Source: Polyangium jinanense (lineage in GTDB: Bacteria; Myxococcota; Polyangia; Polyangiales; Polyangiaceae). From it: a stretch of DNA of 64,000 nt. The translations under genes were made by a program, and so were the position numbers. Of this stretch, positions 26,027-34,205 are shown piece by piece. The notes under the pieces are model-generated. The model saw only the letters and a list, made by a program, of their open reading frames with translations, did not search any database and was not told where the DNA came from. The DNA lies in the NCBI RefSeq assembly GCF_028435365.1, contig NZ_JAGTJJ010000005.1:1-64000 (forward strand), in the 5' to 3' direction. Position 1 is the first letter of the stretch; every line of letters starts with the position of its first letter.

Positions 26027-27835
26027 TCACCGCATTCGGGCGAGCGCCGCGCGGCCCGCGTCCACGAAGGTCGCTACCCAGCGCTCGACCTCGTCGCGCG
26101 ACACGCCCATCCGTGAGGCCACCGTCGCCGCGGTCGCCATGCCCCGCAGCACCGCGAGCACAGCGTCTTCCCTGCGAACGCTCTCCTCCGTGCTCCTCGA
26201 TGCCGCTCCTCCTGGCGCCGCATGTCGAATGCCCGCGGGGCATCGCGCAATGGGAAGCCGCGCGGCCGGGTCGCCGAGGAGCACGTACGCCGAAAGATCC
26301 TGTCGTTGCATCCAGAGGTTGGCACGACGTACCCGGCTCGCCTGGTCCTCCACGAAATCGGAGGAAAGGCTCGCCCGATGAGCGTGCTCCTCATCGAAAA
26401 TCGTGACCTCCGTGCTCACCGAACGAAAGAACCGCGCGAGCTCGTGGTGCGCGACGCCGAACCGATGCCCGTTCACGAAGGCCTGCAGGATCCCCTGGAA
26501 GCGCTCGGCGCGGCTCTTCGGGACGAAGGCTCCGCCCTCGATGTCGTAGTCGAGAAAGCTCCAGGTCCATGCGAGATCCACGTGCCCCACCACGCCGAGT
26601 GGACCGTCGGGATTCGCGAGCGCGGCCTGCGGCAGGGCCGCGACGAAGGGCGAATCGCCGCCTCGGGGCAATGCGGCAAGCACCTCGTCCGCGGCGCTCC
26701 CGATGACGCCGAGCTCGTGGAGCCTGCTCAGCCAAGGGAAATACGCGCTGCGCGAAGGGGTACCGGCACCATAACAAGCGAACATGAACCAGACGCCGCC
26801 GGGCAAAAACGGGCCGCGACGAATGTCGTTTGCCGTGAGGAGGTCCCCCTCGCGGCCGAGGACCATCGCGCCTTGGTGGGCGTATTGCTCCTCGAGGGAT
26901 CGCCATCCCGCCTTCGGGATCCCCGCGCCGTGGCTCATGGTGAAGAGCATCCCGCCGCGCGTGCGTGCCGCCTCGCGGAGCAAGACGCCGGCGGCGCTCG
27001 ACAGGTCGAGCGTGGTGCCCGCGGGATCCGTCGGGATCTCGACGATTTCATCGGCGTCGAACGTGCCCGCGGCCTGGCCCTGCCGCGCGATCGCGAGGCT
27101 CGGCTGCACGAGGTGACGATCTCCCTCCTGCATCGCCCGCGTGCCGTCCAGCACCGCATGATAAAGGGCCCGCGCGCGCGGGGCCTCCATCACATCCGCC
27201 CAGCGGAGCGCCTTGTCGACGTAGGCCTCGTATCCAAGGTCGTCCCTGAATGCGAGTCGACCGACGAACGCCTCGCCGCAGAGCATCCGTTGGAGGTCCC
27301 ACGAGATGAGCTCGGGGCCTCCAAGCAGGAGGAGATATCGAGGCCGCTCTACCTCGCGCCGACGAACGGCGTCGCGATATTCTTTTTGAATCCAGGCCCC
27401 GGCCGCGACGGGATCCATTCCGGGTTCGACGCGGTACACGAGCGCCTCTTCCCCCTGTTCTTCCTCACGCTTTTTTCGGAGCGGCGCGAGGAGCGAGAGC
27501 AGGCGATCGCCCGCCGGGCCTTTGGGGGCGACAAGGGCCCAGCGCTGCTCCGGAAGCGCGTCCGACGGCGCGTGGACGTTGGCCACGCGCCGCAGAACCT
27601 CGGGCGGCGCGTCGAGCCCGGGCGCGTCGAGGGTCGCGGCGAGCGGGAGGCCGCCGTCGAGGACGGGGCGTTGATCGTCGGCGTGGGCGAGGAAGAGCTG
27701 GAGTTCGTTCAAGGGGCCCTCGAATGGAAGGCACATCGTCGTCGAGACGGGCGGCGCGCGCAACCGCTTCGTGGGGGACCGCGGAAGCCCGAACCTCGGG
27801 CGCCCGCGGTCCCCCATTGCACGGAGGCCGTGCAT
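26027..27835 (-). CDS. Caspase/gingipain-like protease with C-terminal winged-helix segment
   Basis: 602 residues from the ATG at 27835, which overlaps the upstream lipoprotein stop as TGATG. The core (~residues 200-480) has a His in LFTMSHGAG (H302) and a Cys in VWFMFACYGAG (C354), each at the end of a hydrophobic strand, as in caspase-fold (C14/C25/CHAT) peptidases. The last ~50 residues (RREDAVLAVLRGMATAATVASRMGVSRDEVERWVATFV) look like a helix-turn-helix. The N-terminal ~35 residues are Arg/Pro-rich and may not be coding; ATG 27817 and 27736 are alternatives and none has a ribosome site. Transcribed behind the lipoprotein gene, so under its sigma-54-type promoter. Role inferred, not shown: protease arm of the same system. 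Confidence 0.72.
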   Translation of the reverse strand: MHGLRAMGDRGRPRFGLPRSPTKRLRAPPVSTTMCLPFEGPLNELQLFLAHADDQRPVLDGGLPLAATLDAPGLDAPPEVLRRVANVHAPSDALPEQRWALVAPKGPAGDRLLSLLAPLRKKREEEQGEEALVYRVEPGMDPVAAGAWIQKEYRDAVRRREVERPRYLLLLGGPELISWDLQRMLCGEAFVGRLAFRDDLGYEAYVDKALRWADVMEAPRARALYHAVLDGTRAMQEGDRHLVQPSLAIARQGQAAGTFDADEIVEIPTDPAGTTLDLSSAAGVLLREAARTRGGMLFTMSHGAGIPKAGWRSLEEQYAHQGAMVLGREGDLLTANDIRRGPFLPGGVWFMFACYGAGTPSRSAYFPWLSRLHELGVIGSAADEVLAALPRGGDSPFVAALPQAALANPDGPLGVVGHVDLAWTWSFLDYDIEGGAFVPKSRAERFQGILQAFVNGHRFGVAHHELARFFRSVSTEVTIFDEEHAHRASLSSDFVEDQASRVRRANLWMQRQDLSAYVLLGDPAARLPIARCPAGIRHAAPGGAASRSTEESVRREDAVLAVLRGMATAATVASRMGVSRDEVERWVATFVDAGRAALARMR

Positions 27836-28605
27836 CAGCCGCAAAAACCGCTCCAGGATGACATGATGCCCGGAGGCGAGACGGACGCCGCGGACGAGCA
27901 GCTCGCGCCGTAGGTGCCGCTCTGCGTCACGCCATAGGTCCACGGGGTCGAGCAGACGAAGCGCGACGAGGAATAGACCGGCGAGCAGCCGAAGTTCGTG
28001 CAGGCTTGCGCCGAAATCGTGAACATCTCACAGCCGCCGGTGCACGAGACCTGCGCGAGCGCCGCCGCGCCGTAAGAACCCGAGACGGGCGAGCTCGGGC
28101 CGGTATAAAACCCGATGTTGCACGAGACCGTCAGCGACGCAGGGGCGGCCGCGATGTTCTTCGCGGTCTCCTGGAGGTTCGCAAGCTGCGCCTGGAGACG
28201 CTCGATCTCGTCGTTCACCGCGGGATCCTCGTCCGCCTGCGAGGCGCTCCGCGCCTGGAGCTCCGAGAGCTCCTTTTCGGCTTGCTCGATCGCCCATTTG
28301 TGCCCCTCGGCGCCGGCGATGATGCGGCCTGCGCCTTCCTGCTCCCCGTTCTCCCAGACGCCCGGAGCGAGCTCCTTCCACGCCGCATTGGGCACGAGCG
28401 CGAGGGAATCACCCGCCCGCTCCAGTTGCATTTCGTTCTGCCCGGGGATGGACAGCGCCCCGCTCTCGTCGATGAGCGCCTGCTCGACGCTTTCGGCAGC
28501 TTCCTCGGACTCCGAGGAGGCCACACACCCGGCCATCACGAAGCTGCCGGCGACGAGGGCCACGGAGAAGAAACGGACGGCGAAGATCGAATGTGCATTG
28601 TTCAT
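27835..28605 (-). CDS. Lipoprotein with coiled coil and Cys-rich C-terminus
   Basis: 256 residues. Signal peptide with lipobox FVMAGC (Cys27), an acidic Ser/Glu stretch, then a probable coiled coil at ~100-150 (EQAEKELSELQARSASQADEDPA... IERLQAQLANLQETAK), and a C-terminal ~100 residues with about nine Cys and many Ser/Gly/Tyr, likely a disulfide-bonded surface domain. No family recognised. AGGAG lies upstream of the ATG. Promoter evidence: a -24/-12 element at 28661-28676 and palindromes at 28735 and 28776. The downstream caspase-like gene starts inside its stop codon. Confidence 0.8.
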   Translation of the reverse strand: MNNAHSIFAVRFFSVALVAGSFVMAGCVASSESEEAAESVEQALIDESGALSIPGQNEMQLERAGDSLALVPNAAWKELAPGVWENGEQEGAGRIIAGAEGHKWAIEQAEKELSELQARSASQADEDPAVNDEIERLQAQLANLQETAKNIAAAPASLTVSCNIGFYTGPSSPVSGSYGAAALAQVSCTGGCEMFTISAQACTNFGCSPVYSSSRFVCSTPWTYGVTQSGTYGASCSSAASVSPPGIMSSWSGFCG

Positions 28606-28660
28606 GGCTGGACTCCTATTTTTGGCTCGGCCGTGGTTGCGACCGCGTATCCCTCCTATG

Positions 28661-28676
28661 TGCAGCGACCGTGCCA
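28661..28676 (-). promoter_or_regulatory. sigma-54 (-24/-12) promoter for the lipoprotein/protease operon
   Basis: Read on the minus strand: TGGCACGGTCGCTGCA, matching TGGCACG-N4-TTGCW except one T to C, with the exact 10-base gap between GG and GC. Predicted start of transcription ~28650, 45 nt before the ATG. Confidence 0.75.
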
Positions 28677-28734
28677 GCCCTGCCGGGCACGCCGCCGTCC
28701 CTTTTCGTGCGCGCGACAGCCCTGACGCCTGGCG

Positions 28735-28746
28735 CTGACGCGTCAG
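28735..28746. promoter_or_regulatory. activator palindrome CTGACGCGTCAG, centred near -90
   Basis: A perfect 12-bp palindrome about 90 bp upstream of the predicted start at 28650. The identical 12-mer occurs again only at 30564 and 33379, each time next to a -24/-12 promoter. Confidence 0.75.
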
Positions 28747-28775
28747 GAGCCGAAATGGACGTCTGTCGGGGAAGA

Positions 28776-28787
28776 TTGTCGCGTCAG
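28776..28787. promoter_or_regulatory. second activator site (10/12), near -131
   Basis: TTGTCGCGTCAG differs from CTGACGCGTCAG at two positions; it is 41 bp upstream of the perfect site, the same spacing as the pair at 30564/30604. Confidence 0.5.
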
Positions 28788-28806
28788 CGCGCGCGGACGC
28801 GTGGAG

Positions 28807-30498
28807 TCAGGTGAGGCCGAGCTCGCGCACGCGGCGCAAGAGCGCCCGCTCGGAGACCTCGAGCCGCTCCGCCATCCGCGGGAGATCACCGCCGAGCTCA
28901 CGGTGGCATTGGGCGATCTCCTGCTCCGTGAGGTCACCCGCGGTGCGAAACCCGGGGAATCGCTCGATGAGCAGGTACAGAGATGCCCGCGAAATGCCGA
29001 GTTTCTCCGCGGTGGCGGCGAGATCCCAGCGACACATGCGCAAGGTCTCGCGGAGCTCGGCCTCGGTGACGTCGGCGGGCCTTCGCCGAGCGGGAAGTCG
29101 TGAAGCAGACGAGGAATCGTCGTTCGGGGCCTTGGCGGCGGCCGGCGGCGGATCGGGGACGTGGACTTGTGGAGGATCCGGCAGCGCCGGCTCGATGGGC
29201 CGCGGGTTTTCCGCCTCGCGCGGAGGTTGTCTCACGAGAAGCCGCTCGACGGCAGGCGTCATCTCTGCGCGATTGCGTCCACGATTGCCGATGACGAGCT
29301 GCCGAACGACGTTCCGGAGCTGCCGCACGTTGCCCGGCCAGTCGTACTCGGCGAGGCGCGCGACGAGAGACGCGGGGAGCCACGGCTTCGCGTCGCCGGC
29401 CGGAAGCGCGAGGCGGTGCGATTCCCCGATCTCCGTGAGCTCCTCGCGCAAAAACCGCACGAGGAGGCGCCCGATGTCGTCCCGACGGTCGCGCAGCGGC
29501 GGGATCCATATCTCGTACGCCGCGAGTCGGTTGAGCAGCGGCGCGCGAAACGAACCCGTCGCGACCTTTCCTTCGAGATCGGCGTCCGTCGCGGCGACGA
29601 CACGCACGTCGGTTTTCCGGAGCTGCGTGGAGCCCACGGTCTGGATCTCCCCCGTCTCCAGCGTGCGCAAGAGCGCGACCTGGAGCTCGACCGGAGCCTC
29701 GCCAATCTCGTCGAGGAAGAGCGTGCCGCCGTGCGCCTGCTCGAAATACCCAACCCGACGCTTCTCCGCTCCGGTGTACGCGCCCTTCTCCGCGCCAAAA
29801 AGCTCAGCGACGGCGAGCGATGGCGGAATGGCGCCCAGGTTGACCGGGACGAACGGCTTGTCACGCCGCAGGCTCGCCCGGTGAATCGCGCGGGCGACGA
29901 GCTCCTTGCCGCTGCCGGTCTCCCCACGAAGCAGGACCGGCAGATCGAGGTCGGCAATGCTGCGGATGTCCCAGAGCACACGGCGGAGGCCGTCGCTCGC
30001 GCCGGCGAGCTCGCGAGCATCGTCGTCCGCGCCGCCGTCGAGGACGTACTCGGATGTGCCCGCGTGATGTGCGAGAAGGACAATCCGATGGCCGAGTTCG
30101 AGCACGACCCCGCGGGCGAGCTCCTTGGCCGAGAGCATGGCGCTGCCGAGGAGCCGCTGGCCACGTAGATTCAACGCGGTGCTGCTGTCGCCGACATCGA
30201 TGCGCAGGCCGCCGTCGGGGGCGGCCGTGAAGTGGATGGGTTTGCGGCTGAGATGCTCGTCGCCGAGGGGCTCGCCTTCACCGGGGGTGGAAGGAGGCGC
30301 GAACACAGGCTCGGCGCGGGAGAGGGCGAAGGGCCGACCGGGAGAGTCGTCGATGAGGACGCGATCACCGACGCGCTCGAGGACGGGGTGGTAGAGGATG
30401 GTCAACGCAAGGGCGGGAGCGTCGTCGCCGGATGCGGTGGCGGTGCCACGGCCCACGAGGGTGGTGCGGTTGAATCCGGTATTCCTGCCAGGAGGCAT
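28807..30498 (-). CDS. FHA-domain sigma-54-dependent transcriptional activator with two C-terminal HTH units
   Basis: 563 residues. Residues ~30-150 form a FHA-like domain (TLVGRG..., ALNLRGQRLLG...), the phosphothreonine-binding sensor common in myxobacterial activators. ~165-400: AAA+ domain with Walker A GETGSGKE (192-199), the sigma-54-contact loop GAYTGA (239-244), and Walker B LFLDEIG. A Pro-rich linker follows, then two Fis-like units: EAELRETLRMCRWDLAATAEKLGISRASLYLLIE and EQEIAQCHRELGGDLPRMAERLEVSERALLRRVRELGL. The GAYTGA loop means it can act on sigma-54 polymerase. Nearby palindromes and -24/-12 promoters are its likely targets, and the kinase at 34206 a possible input. The frame opens at a TTG (30537); ATG 30498 is preferred. 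Confidence 0.92.
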   Translation of the reverse strand: MPPGRNTGFNRTTLVGRGTATASGDDAPALALTILYHPVLERVGDRVLIDDSPGRPFALSRAEPVFAPPSTPGEGEPLGDEHLSRKPIHFTAAPDGGLRIDVGDSSTALNLRGQRLLGSAMLSAKELARGVVLELGHRIVLLAHHAGTSEYVLDGGADDDARELAGASDGLRRVLWDIRSIADLDLPVLLRGETGSGKELVARAIHRASLRRDKPFVPVNLGAIPPSLAVAELFGAEKGAYTGAEKRRVGYFEQAHGGTLFLDEIGEAPVELQVALLRTLETGEIQTVGSTQLRKTDVRVVAATDADLEGKVATGSFRAPLLNRLAAYEIWIPPLRDRRDDIGRLLVRFLREELTEIGESHRLALPAGDAKPWLPASLVARLAEYDWPGNVRQLRNVVRQLVIGNRGRNRAEMTPAVERLLVRQPPREAENPRPIEPALPDPPQVHVPDPPPAAAKAPNDDSSSASRLPARRRPADVTEAELRETLRMCRWDLAATAEKLGISRASLYLLIERFPGFRTAGDLTEQEIAQCHRELGGDLPRMAERLEVSERALLRRVRELGLT

Positions 30499-30563
30499 GC
30501 ACCGCCGATGGTAAGACGGGGCGTGCGGCGGGGGCAAGGGGAAGAGGAGCCCTCACGCCATCT

Positions 30564-30575
30564 CTGACGCGTCAG
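30564..30575. promoter_or_regulatory. activator palindrome CTGACGCGTCAG, centred near -130
   Basis: Perfect copy of the 12-bp palindrome, in the gap between the divergent activator gene and the small lipoprotein gene at 30734. It lies ~130 bp upstream of the predicted start at 30700, and ~70 bp upstream of the activator's own ATG, so it might also serve autoregulation. Confidence 0.7.
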
Positions 30576-30603
30576 CCCGCCCCTCCGCTGTCAGGTCCGT
30601 CCA

Positions 30604-30615
30604 CGAACGCGTCAG
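30604..30615. promoter_or_regulatory. activator site (10/12), centred near -90
   Basis: CGAACGCGTCAG matches 10 of 12 palindrome positions and is centred 90 bp upstream of the predicted start at 30700, 40 bp from the perfect site. Confidence 0.55.
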
Positions 30616-30673
30616 CAATCACTGGACGCGCCTCCTCGTGGTGCTCGGGCCCGAAAAACCATCGCGACCTGCC

Positions 30674-30689
30674 AGGCACGGAAGCTGCT
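30674..30689 (+). promoter_or_regulatory. sigma-54 (-24/-12) promoter for the gene at 30734
   Basis: AGGCACGGAAGCTGCT keeps the GG-N10-GC spacing and the GGCACG core. Predicted start ~30700, leaving a 34-nt leader that ends in GAGAGG before the ATG. Confidence 0.7.
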
Positions 30690-30733
30690 CAGGGGGATGG
30701 TCGCAACGACAGCCCCGTTCTTCGAGAGGTTTT

Positions 30734-31237
30734 ATGCTCCACGACATTCGCAACCCGATGATGCTCCTCTGTGCCTCCTTCGCCGCGCTGGCGACGGGCT
30801 GCGGTACGACCGCCACCATTTCGCGGTTCAACGAGCCCGAGATCGAGGGGAAGATCGTCGCCGCCGACGACGGCATCCTCATGGTCGAGACCCGGGCGGG
30901 AAATGATTCGATTGCGCTCCAGAGCGTCACGGACATCGATCATCCTGGAAACGTCGCCGGCACGATCGGCACCGTGCTCACCGGCTACGGCATCGCGAAC
31001 ATCGCCATCGGCGCAGAGGATTGCGAAAGGGGCGGGGCCGCATACTGCCTGGGCGTCTTCCTGCCGGCGGCGATCGGAGTTCCGCTGATGGCGTGGGGCT
31101 TCGCGACATGGGGCAGGTCGGTCTACGCCGCGAGCCCAAGGTCGAAGAGCAATGAGGTGAGCTTTACCGTGCTGCCGACGGCGGCGATTCAGAAGAATGA
31201 CAAGTTTTTGGGTGTGAACGCGACGGTCACGTACTGA
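30734..31237 (+). CDS. Small lipoprotein with two membrane segments
   Basis: 167 residues. Lipobox ALATGC (Cys23) after a short hydrophobic leader, a beta-rich region (EIEGKIVAADDGILMVETRAGNDSIALQSVTDIDH), then two hydrophobic stretches (NVAGTIGTVLTGYGIANIAIG and CLGVFLPAAIGVPLMAWGFA) separated by a Cys pair. Function unknown. Its promoter shows the same -24/-12 plus palindrome layout as the caspase-like genes on either side, so it belongs to the same regulon. It converges on the metacaspase gene, whose stop lies 12 bp beyond its own. Confidence 0.78.
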   Translation: MLHDIRNPMMLLCASFAALATGCGTTATISRFNEPEIEGKIVAADDGILMVETRAGNDSIALQSVTDIDHPGNVAGTIGTVLTGYGIANIAIGAEDCERGGAAYCLGVFLPAAIGVPLMAWGFATWGRSVYAASPRSKSNEVSFTVLPTAAIQKNDKFLGVNATVTY

Positions 31238-31249
31238 GCCGCTCTCGGC

Positions 31250-33271
31250 CTACGGCCCTCCAATGCCCCGCACGATCTCCACCGTCACGAGCGTCGCCGT
31301 CCATCGCTCCGCCGGCGCTTCCTCGTCCGGCATCATTTCCCTCGTCGACCTGCCGATCGCCTCCGCGAACGATTCTTTGACCCGCAAGAAGCGCAGATCC
31401 ACCTCCGGCGACGCCGTCCCCACGACGACCAGCCGGTCCACATTGGATTCCCGCCCGGCCGATACCCTGCACGGAAACGCTCGCCCGAGGTGCCCGCTCA
31501 TCCAGAACGTCTGCCGCCGCCACGGCGCAATCTCGAGCTGCGTCGTCCCGAGGATCTCCACCCTCCCGCTCGACGCGCAATTGAGCACCTGCGCATACAT
31601 CGGCTCGCTCGAACGATTCTCCACGGAAAAACACACCGGCTGCCCGTCGAGCAATCGATAACGATACCGCCCGTCCGGGTCCGGCTCCGCCTCGGGGAGC
31701 GGCGGGTCCGCGAGCTCTTCCAGATCGAGCCTCCCCACGTCCCGCGCGTCGAGCACCCGCACGCGCAGCACGCCCGGCCAATCACGACATCGGCGCACGA
31801 GGCGCAGCGGCAACTTGTATCGTGCATGATGCAAAAGCCCTTGGACGAGCGCCGCGCGATCCCCTGCCGGCACCCAGGCGAGCGGCGCCTGGTCCCCGGA
31901 TGCACCTGCCCCGAACCCGTGCACGTCGTCTCCGATCCAGAAACGCCCATCCGGCGCGCGCCCCACGACCGCCTCCACCTCGCGCTCGCCATGTGCAGAG
32001 ACGGCCGCGACCGAAAAGAGCGACGCCTCCGCCGAAAGCCATCGCGAAAGATCGGCGTCGAACGGGTCGAGCCCCACGACCAAGGCGTCGCCTTTCCCGG
32101 GTGCCACGAGGCGTCCCCGCGCCGCCTCGTCAAGGACGAATGCGGCTCCCACGGACGAGGCCAGCGCCGATGACGCGGTCGCGCTCTCGACCTGCAGGAG
32201 CCCGCGCCGAGCGGCGCGATCCTCCGGGGAATGGAGCGGCGGGAAAAACTCCGGGCTCGGCCCGTACACGGCGACCTTGGCCCCCGCTGTGAGCCCTACC
32301 ATCGTGCCCGCGTGGATACGATAACGCTCGCCTTCCCGGGTGATCGCATACCCGGGATCCTGCCTCCGAAATGGCCCCCCGAACAGGCGCCGCTCGGACC
32401 GACCGAGGAGACACGGATGCTGGCCCGGAAATGCAGACGTGACCCGCGCGCGGAGGTTCTGCCAGAGATCTGCCCATCGCAGGACGCGGAGCCTCTCGTC
32501 GGACTCCGCGGCGAGCAGGTCGAGCAGCCCCGCGGTGAATGCGCCGTGACGAACCCCGCCCGCGGTTTTCCCCTCGCTGGCGGCTTCACCCGATTGTGCG
32601 GATGCGACGACCAAGAAGCCTGGATCCGAAGGATCGAAGGATGCGAAGAGCCCCGCGCGGGCCTCGCCGCCACTCCGCGAGGAGACCGAGGGGAGCATCT
32701 GCAGCTCTTCGATCGAGCAAAACCGAACCGCGCTCTCCCGTGGGCGCCACGCGCTGCGCGTCGCGCCCGCAGAACAGCAGCAATCGAGGACGACGGTGAG
32801 ATCGTCCGTCCGCGCGGCGATGCGGCGCAAGACGTCATTGATCCAGTGGTCGAACAAGAGCTCCCCGCCCGCGAGCGCGTCGACCGGGACGAGCGCCTCG
32901 CGCGCGGTCCGCGTGCCCCGCGGGAGCACCTGCGTGCCGTGGCCCGAATAATGGATGAAGACACGATCGCCCGGACGAACCCCCTCCCCTGCGAGCGCTT
33001 CGAGCGCGGCGCGAAGGTTCTCCGACGTCGGTTCGCCTTCCGGAAGGCGCGGTCGCCTCGACGACCCTGGATGAGGCGCGACGAGCTTCGTGATCGAATC
33101 GGCCGGGACCGAGAGTCGGTCGAGGAGGAGCGCCTCCAAGGCGTCGACATCGTTGACGCAGCCGTAGAGCGGATCGACGCGTGGATAGGCATCGATGCCG
33201 ACGAGCAGGACGTGGAAGCGGGGGGATGCCTCGCTGGCGTCACCCGCTCGCGTTCGGTCGAACACGGTCAT
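31250..33271 (-). CDS. Metacaspase-like (peptidase C14) protein with large C-terminal region
   Basis: 673 residues. The N-terminal ~290 residues are a caspase domain: FHVLLVGIDAYPRVDPLYGCVNDV at the start, His111 in FIHYSGHGTQ, and the catalytic Cys in LTVVLDCCCSAGA (C165 by alignment to the DxCxSG motif, where the usual His after Cys is replaced by Cys). Acidic/Arg pockets of metacaspases (cleavage after Arg/Lys) cannot be confirmed. The C-terminal ~370 residues are beta-rich, with an NRSSEPMYAQVLNCASSGRVEIL segment typical of a domain found behind bacterial caspases (DUF4384-like). A -24/-12 element lies only ~4 nt upstream of the ATG by prediction, so translation may be nearly leaderless, or begin at GTG 33265. 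Confidence 0.88.
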   Translation of the reverse strand: MTVFDRTRAGDASEASPRFHVLLVGIDAYPRVDPLYGCVNDVDALEALLLDRLSVPADSITKLVAPHPGSSRRPRLPEGEPTSENLRAALEALAGEGVRPGDRVFIHYSGHGTQVLPRGTRTAREALVPVDALAGGELLFDHWINDVLRRIAARTDDLTVVLDCCCSAGATRSAWRPRESAVRFCSIEELQMLPSVSSRSGGEARAGLFASFDPSDPGFLVVASAQSGEAASEGKTAGGVRHGAFTAGLLDLLAAESDERLRVLRWADLWQNLRARVTSAFPGQHPCLLGRSERRLFGGPFRRQDPGYAITREGERYRIHAGTMVGLTAGAKVAVYGPSPEFFPPLHSPEDRAARRGLLQVESATASSALASSVGAAFVLDEAARGRLVAPGKGDALVVGLDPFDADLSRWLSAEASLFSVAAVSAHGEREVEAVVGRAPDGRFWIGDDVHGFGAGASGDQAPLAWVPAGDRAALVQGLLHHARYKLPLRLVRRCRDWPGVLRVRVLDARDVGRLDLEELADPPLPEAEPDPDGRYRYRLLDGQPVCFSVENRSSEPMYAQVLNCASSGRVEILGTTQLEIAPWRRQTFWMSGHLGRAFPCRVSAGRESNVDRLVVVGTASPEVDLRFLRVKESFAEAIGRSTREMMPDEEAPAERWTATLVTVEIVRGIGGP

Positions 33272-33285
33272 TTGTGTTCGATGGA

Positions 33286-33301
33286 AGCAAAGGACGAGCC
33301 T
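33286..33301 (-). promoter_or_regulatory. sigma-54 (-24/-12) promoter for the metacaspase gene
   Basis: Read on the minus strand: AGGCTCGTCCTTTGCT, with GG-N10-GC spacing and an intact TTTGC. Predicted start ~33275, only 4 nt before the annotated ATG, which is unusual and lowers confidence. Confidence 0.55.
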
Positions 33302-33356
33302 CTCGTAAAGGAGGAGGCTGCGTCAATCCGCAGTGCGTTGACACACATTGACATCG

Positions 33357-33368
33357 CTGACACGTCAA
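33357..33368. promoter_or_regulatory. activator site CTGACACGTCAA, near -90 of both divergent genes
   Basis: Ten of twelve positions match the palindrome. Its centre is about 88 bp from the predicted metacaspase start and 92 bp from the predicted start of the opposite gene, so one site could serve both. Confidence 0.55.
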
Positions 33369-33378
33369 ACGTCAACCT

Positions 33379-33390
33379 CTGACGCGTCAG
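33379..33390. promoter_or_regulatory. activator palindrome CTGACGCGTCAG between divergent genes
   Basis: Third perfect copy of the 12-bp palindrome, 22 bp (two helical turns) from the site at 33357. It lies ~110 bp upstream of the metacaspase start and ~70 bp upstream of the start for the gene at 33507. Confidence 0.75.
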
Positions 33391-33427
33391 CCGGGGCCGC
33401 GCAGACCGCGTTCCTGGGTGACAATCC

Positions 33428-33443
33428 AGGCACGAACGCTGCA
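33428..33443 (+). promoter_or_regulatory. sigma-54 (-24/-12) promoter for the gene at 33507
   Basis: AGGCACGAACGCTGCA, nearly the same as the element at 30674, with exact GG-N10-GC spacing. Predicted start ~33454, 53 nt before the ATG. Confidence 0.7.
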
Positions 33444-33506
33444 TGATGGGCCATTCAGACACGCCGCGGGATGCAGACGCGACCACGTGCCGAACAGGAG
33501 ATGGAC

Positions 33507-34160
33507 ATGACGACGACGGGCCTGCTCGATCTCGGCGCTTCCGAGATCGTCGATCGAAATACGGGGGAGCTCCTCGGGTACGCATTCACCGTGGAAAGCG
33601 GCAAGGGACAGCTCCAGCGCTGGCTTTTGTTCCGGCACCCGCAGAACGAGCTCGAGATCCGGCCGCCCGCCCCCGCCATGGCAACCTGGTCCCTCGCGGA
33701 CTGGCAGGCGAACGTGCCCAGCCTTTGGAGGCCCAACGGATTTTACGTTTGGGCGCAGGCCGACGTGTATCGGCACGGCGAAACGTACGACGGCGTGACC
33801 TGGGCGCAGATCCCGTCCGTCTCGCAGCTTCCCAAACCCACGTTCCCCGAACTCCCCGGGAGCAACTATCAGCTCGATTACACGGGCAAGGTCGCCGACG
33901 TGCTTCAGGAAAATTGGCGCGGCCGTGCGTTCGTCGTCCGCGGGTTGACGCAAGCATCGAGCATCGAGTACTGGTCGCTGCCGGCGCGTTATCAGCCGGC
34001 AGGCAGCAGGGGTACCACCACCGTCACCGTCGGCACGGAGGAAGCTTCCTCGCTCGATGCGTTCGTCGAGCACAGCAACAGGACGTGGAGCACCGGTAGC
34101 ACGTTCGTCATCACCGGCTGCGCCAACTACCACGGCTCCGCGACGCCCTTCGCGCCCTGA
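33507..34160 (+). CDS. Protein of unknown function in the sigma-54 regulon
   Basis: 217 residues, soluble, no signal peptide. Tryptophan/tyrosine-rich and mostly beta by appearance (YAFTVESGKGQLQRWLLFRHP, WRPNGFYVWAQADVYRHGETYDGVTW, SSIEYWSLPARYQPAG). I do not recognise it. AGGAG lies six bases before this ATG, whereas ATG 33501 would have none at proper distance. It is divergent from the metacaspase and shares its palindromes, so co-expression with it is expected; a secreted or inhibitor-like partner role would be speculation. Confidence 0.75.
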   Translation: MTTTGLLDLGASEIVDRNTGELLGYAFTVESGKGQLQRWLLFRHPQNELEIRPPAPAMATWSLADWQANVPSLWRPNGFYVWAQADVYRHGETYDGVTWAQIPSVSQLPKPTFPELPGSNYQLDYTGKVADVLQENWRGRAFVVRGLTQASSIEYWSLPARYQPAGSRGTTTVTVGTEEASSLDAFVEHSNRTWSTGSTFVITGCANYHGSATPFAP

Positions 34161-34205
34161 CAGGCCCCCGTTGCATCGACCGCCCGAGGCAAGTACCCTC
34201 GGGGC

